A DNA stretch of 6,072 bases, taken from an uncultured Paracoccaceae bacterium. GTDB lineage: Bacteria; Pseudomonadota; Alphaproteobacteria; Rhodobacterales; Rhodobacteraceae. The notes under the pieces were generated by a model. That model saw only the letters and a list, made by a program, of their open reading frames with translations, ran no database searches and was not told the DNA's origin. Below, one piece after another: positions 5,341 through 6,072 of this stretch. The position numbers and the translations under genes are program-made. The stretch covers positions 1 to 6,072 of the forward strand of contig CALFSV010000287.1 in the NCBI GenBank assembly GCA_937916485.1, in the 5' to 3' direction. Numbering within the stretch: the stretch's first letter is position 1; every line of letters begins with the position of its first letter.

Positions 5341-6072
5341 TTAGCCCAAGGCCCGCAATTGCGGAACACTGTGTCGCCCACCCTGATCGTCCCAGTGCAA
5401 ACGGTTGAGAACCCCGCCATCGGCGCGCACATGGGCCACGGCCCCCAGATCGACCTCCGCGTAGGTCCAGCCGGGCTGGTTGAGCACCCCTTCAGCGATC
5501 ACGCCGTTGGGCGGAAAGCCCACATCCGGCGGGCCAAAGATGCCGCCCATGCCGGTGCCCTCATCCACCGCCGGACACCACGGCGCATAGCCCACGATCG
5601 AGGACATGACGCTGACGCATTGCGCCTCCATCGCGCGCGACTGCGCCCCGATCCGGACACGGGTATAGCCCGCCAGCGCCTCGGTGCAGGACGGCACCAA
5701 GAGAAGGTCTGCTTCCGACACCGCGCGGCCCAGAAGGGGAAACTCGCTGTCGTAGCAGATGAGGATTGCAATCTTGCCCAGTGCGGTGTCGAAAATCTCA
5801 AGCCCGCCACCGGGGATCACATCCCACGGATCGCGCTCAAACCGGGTCATGATCTGCTTGTCCTGAATGCCCCGCCCGCCCGTGGGCGAAAAAAGCCGCG
5901 CCCGGTTCACGGGCCGCGCGCCGATTGCGGGATCGAACACCGGTGCCGAGGCCGCGAGGATATGCACACCGTAACGCGCCGCGAGATCGCTGTGCAGATC
6001 ATCCACATCGCCGATCACGTCCGACACCGCATGCAGGCAGCGCTCCAGATCCGCCGCCGCCTCGGGGCCCGC
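5341..6072 (-). CDS. Carbon-nitrogen hydrolase, nitrilase superfamily (5' end beyond the right window edge)
   Basis: Amidase/nitrilase-fold hydrolase cleaving C-N bonds in amides or nitriles in the cytoplasm. The frame is open through the right edge, so 243 residues are visible and the true start is outside; the GTG at 6027 is internal. Of the Glu-Lys-Cys triad, the nucleophile is in ILICYDSEFP (visible residue C106, bases 5755-5757) and the lysine in QDKQIMTRFERD (K72), with the second structural glutamate at E79. The first catalytic Glu would lie in the missing N-terminal part. Downstream SCTEALAGYTRVRIGAQSRA matches the family region after the nucleophile. Relatives run about 280-300 aa, so about 40-60 residues are missing. 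The substrate is not predictable from the sequence. infA starts 82 nt after the TAA stop. Confidence 0.92.
   Translation of the reverse strand, partial: AGPEAAADLERCLHAVSDVIGDVDDLHSDLAARYGVHILAASAPVFDPAIGARPVNRARLFSPTGGRGIQDKQIMTRFERDPWDVIPGGGLEIFDTALGKIAILICYDSEFPLLGRAVSEADLLLVPSCTEALAGYTRVRIGAQSRAMEAQCVSVMSSIVGYAPWCPAVDEGTGMGGIFGPPDVGFPPNGVIAEGVLNQPGWTYAEVDLGAVAHVRADGGVLNRLHWDDQGGRHSVPQLRALG

Noticed and set aside
5365..5375. AACACTGTGTC, a 10 of 11 match to the box motif
   Set aside because: It lies inside the coding end of the hydrolase gene, reads as ordinary codons (RHSVP) and is a single isolated copy, so chance is the simplest explanation.

Overview
The window reads as alphaproteobacterial, most likely Rhodobacterales (Roseobacter-like). 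The right half carries a compact, GC-rich, minus-strand housekeeping cluster (carbon-nitrogen hydrolase, infA, maf, a short RNase E/G-family gene, yacG, tRNA-Phe) of the kind I associate with alphaproteobacterial chromosomes. Genus-level assignment is inference. All supported genes lie on the minus strand, so transcription runs from high to low coordinates.

Right half (about 3080-6072): sampled 60-base lines are about 67-68% G+C. In transcription order there is a nitrilase-superfamily hydrolase cut by the right edge, infA (72 aa) behind a candidate promoter, maf (188 aa), a 340-aa RNase E/G-like protein and yacG (64 aa). The maf/RNase and RNase/yacG junctions are both ATGA stop-start overlaps. 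A tRNA-Phe(GAA) gene follows with its own candidate promoter and an encoded CCA. The theme is translation initiation, nucleotide-pool housekeeping, RNA processing and gyrase control.

Left half (1 to about 3079): sampled lines are about 42-50% G+C, with many A/T-ending codons. It holds about 660 bp without a convincing gene (2418-3079), then a Tat-type family 5 extracellular solute-binding protein and a DppB-like permease cut by the left edge. These are the first two genes of a peptide/oligopeptide-type ABC importer. The second permease and the ATPases would be expected beyond the left edge.

The main point of interest is the junction. The base-composition step falls at the 3' end of the tRNA-Phe gene, the classical integration target of genomic islands. 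The tRNA also has two imperfect pairs (U28-U42 and G5-U68) whose 3' partners could have come from an incoming element. Just inside the AT-rich side, at 2878-3046, is a dense array of 11-bp palindromic boxes of the form AACAC-T/A-GTGTT, several at 14-bp centre spacing. Two of them form a perfect 25-bp inverted repeat. This looks like a multi-site protein-binding region (regulator operators, integrase or excisionase arm sites, or an iteron-like array) that I cannot assign to a known protein. No complete new system is visible; a chimeric assembly at the composition break must also be excluded.
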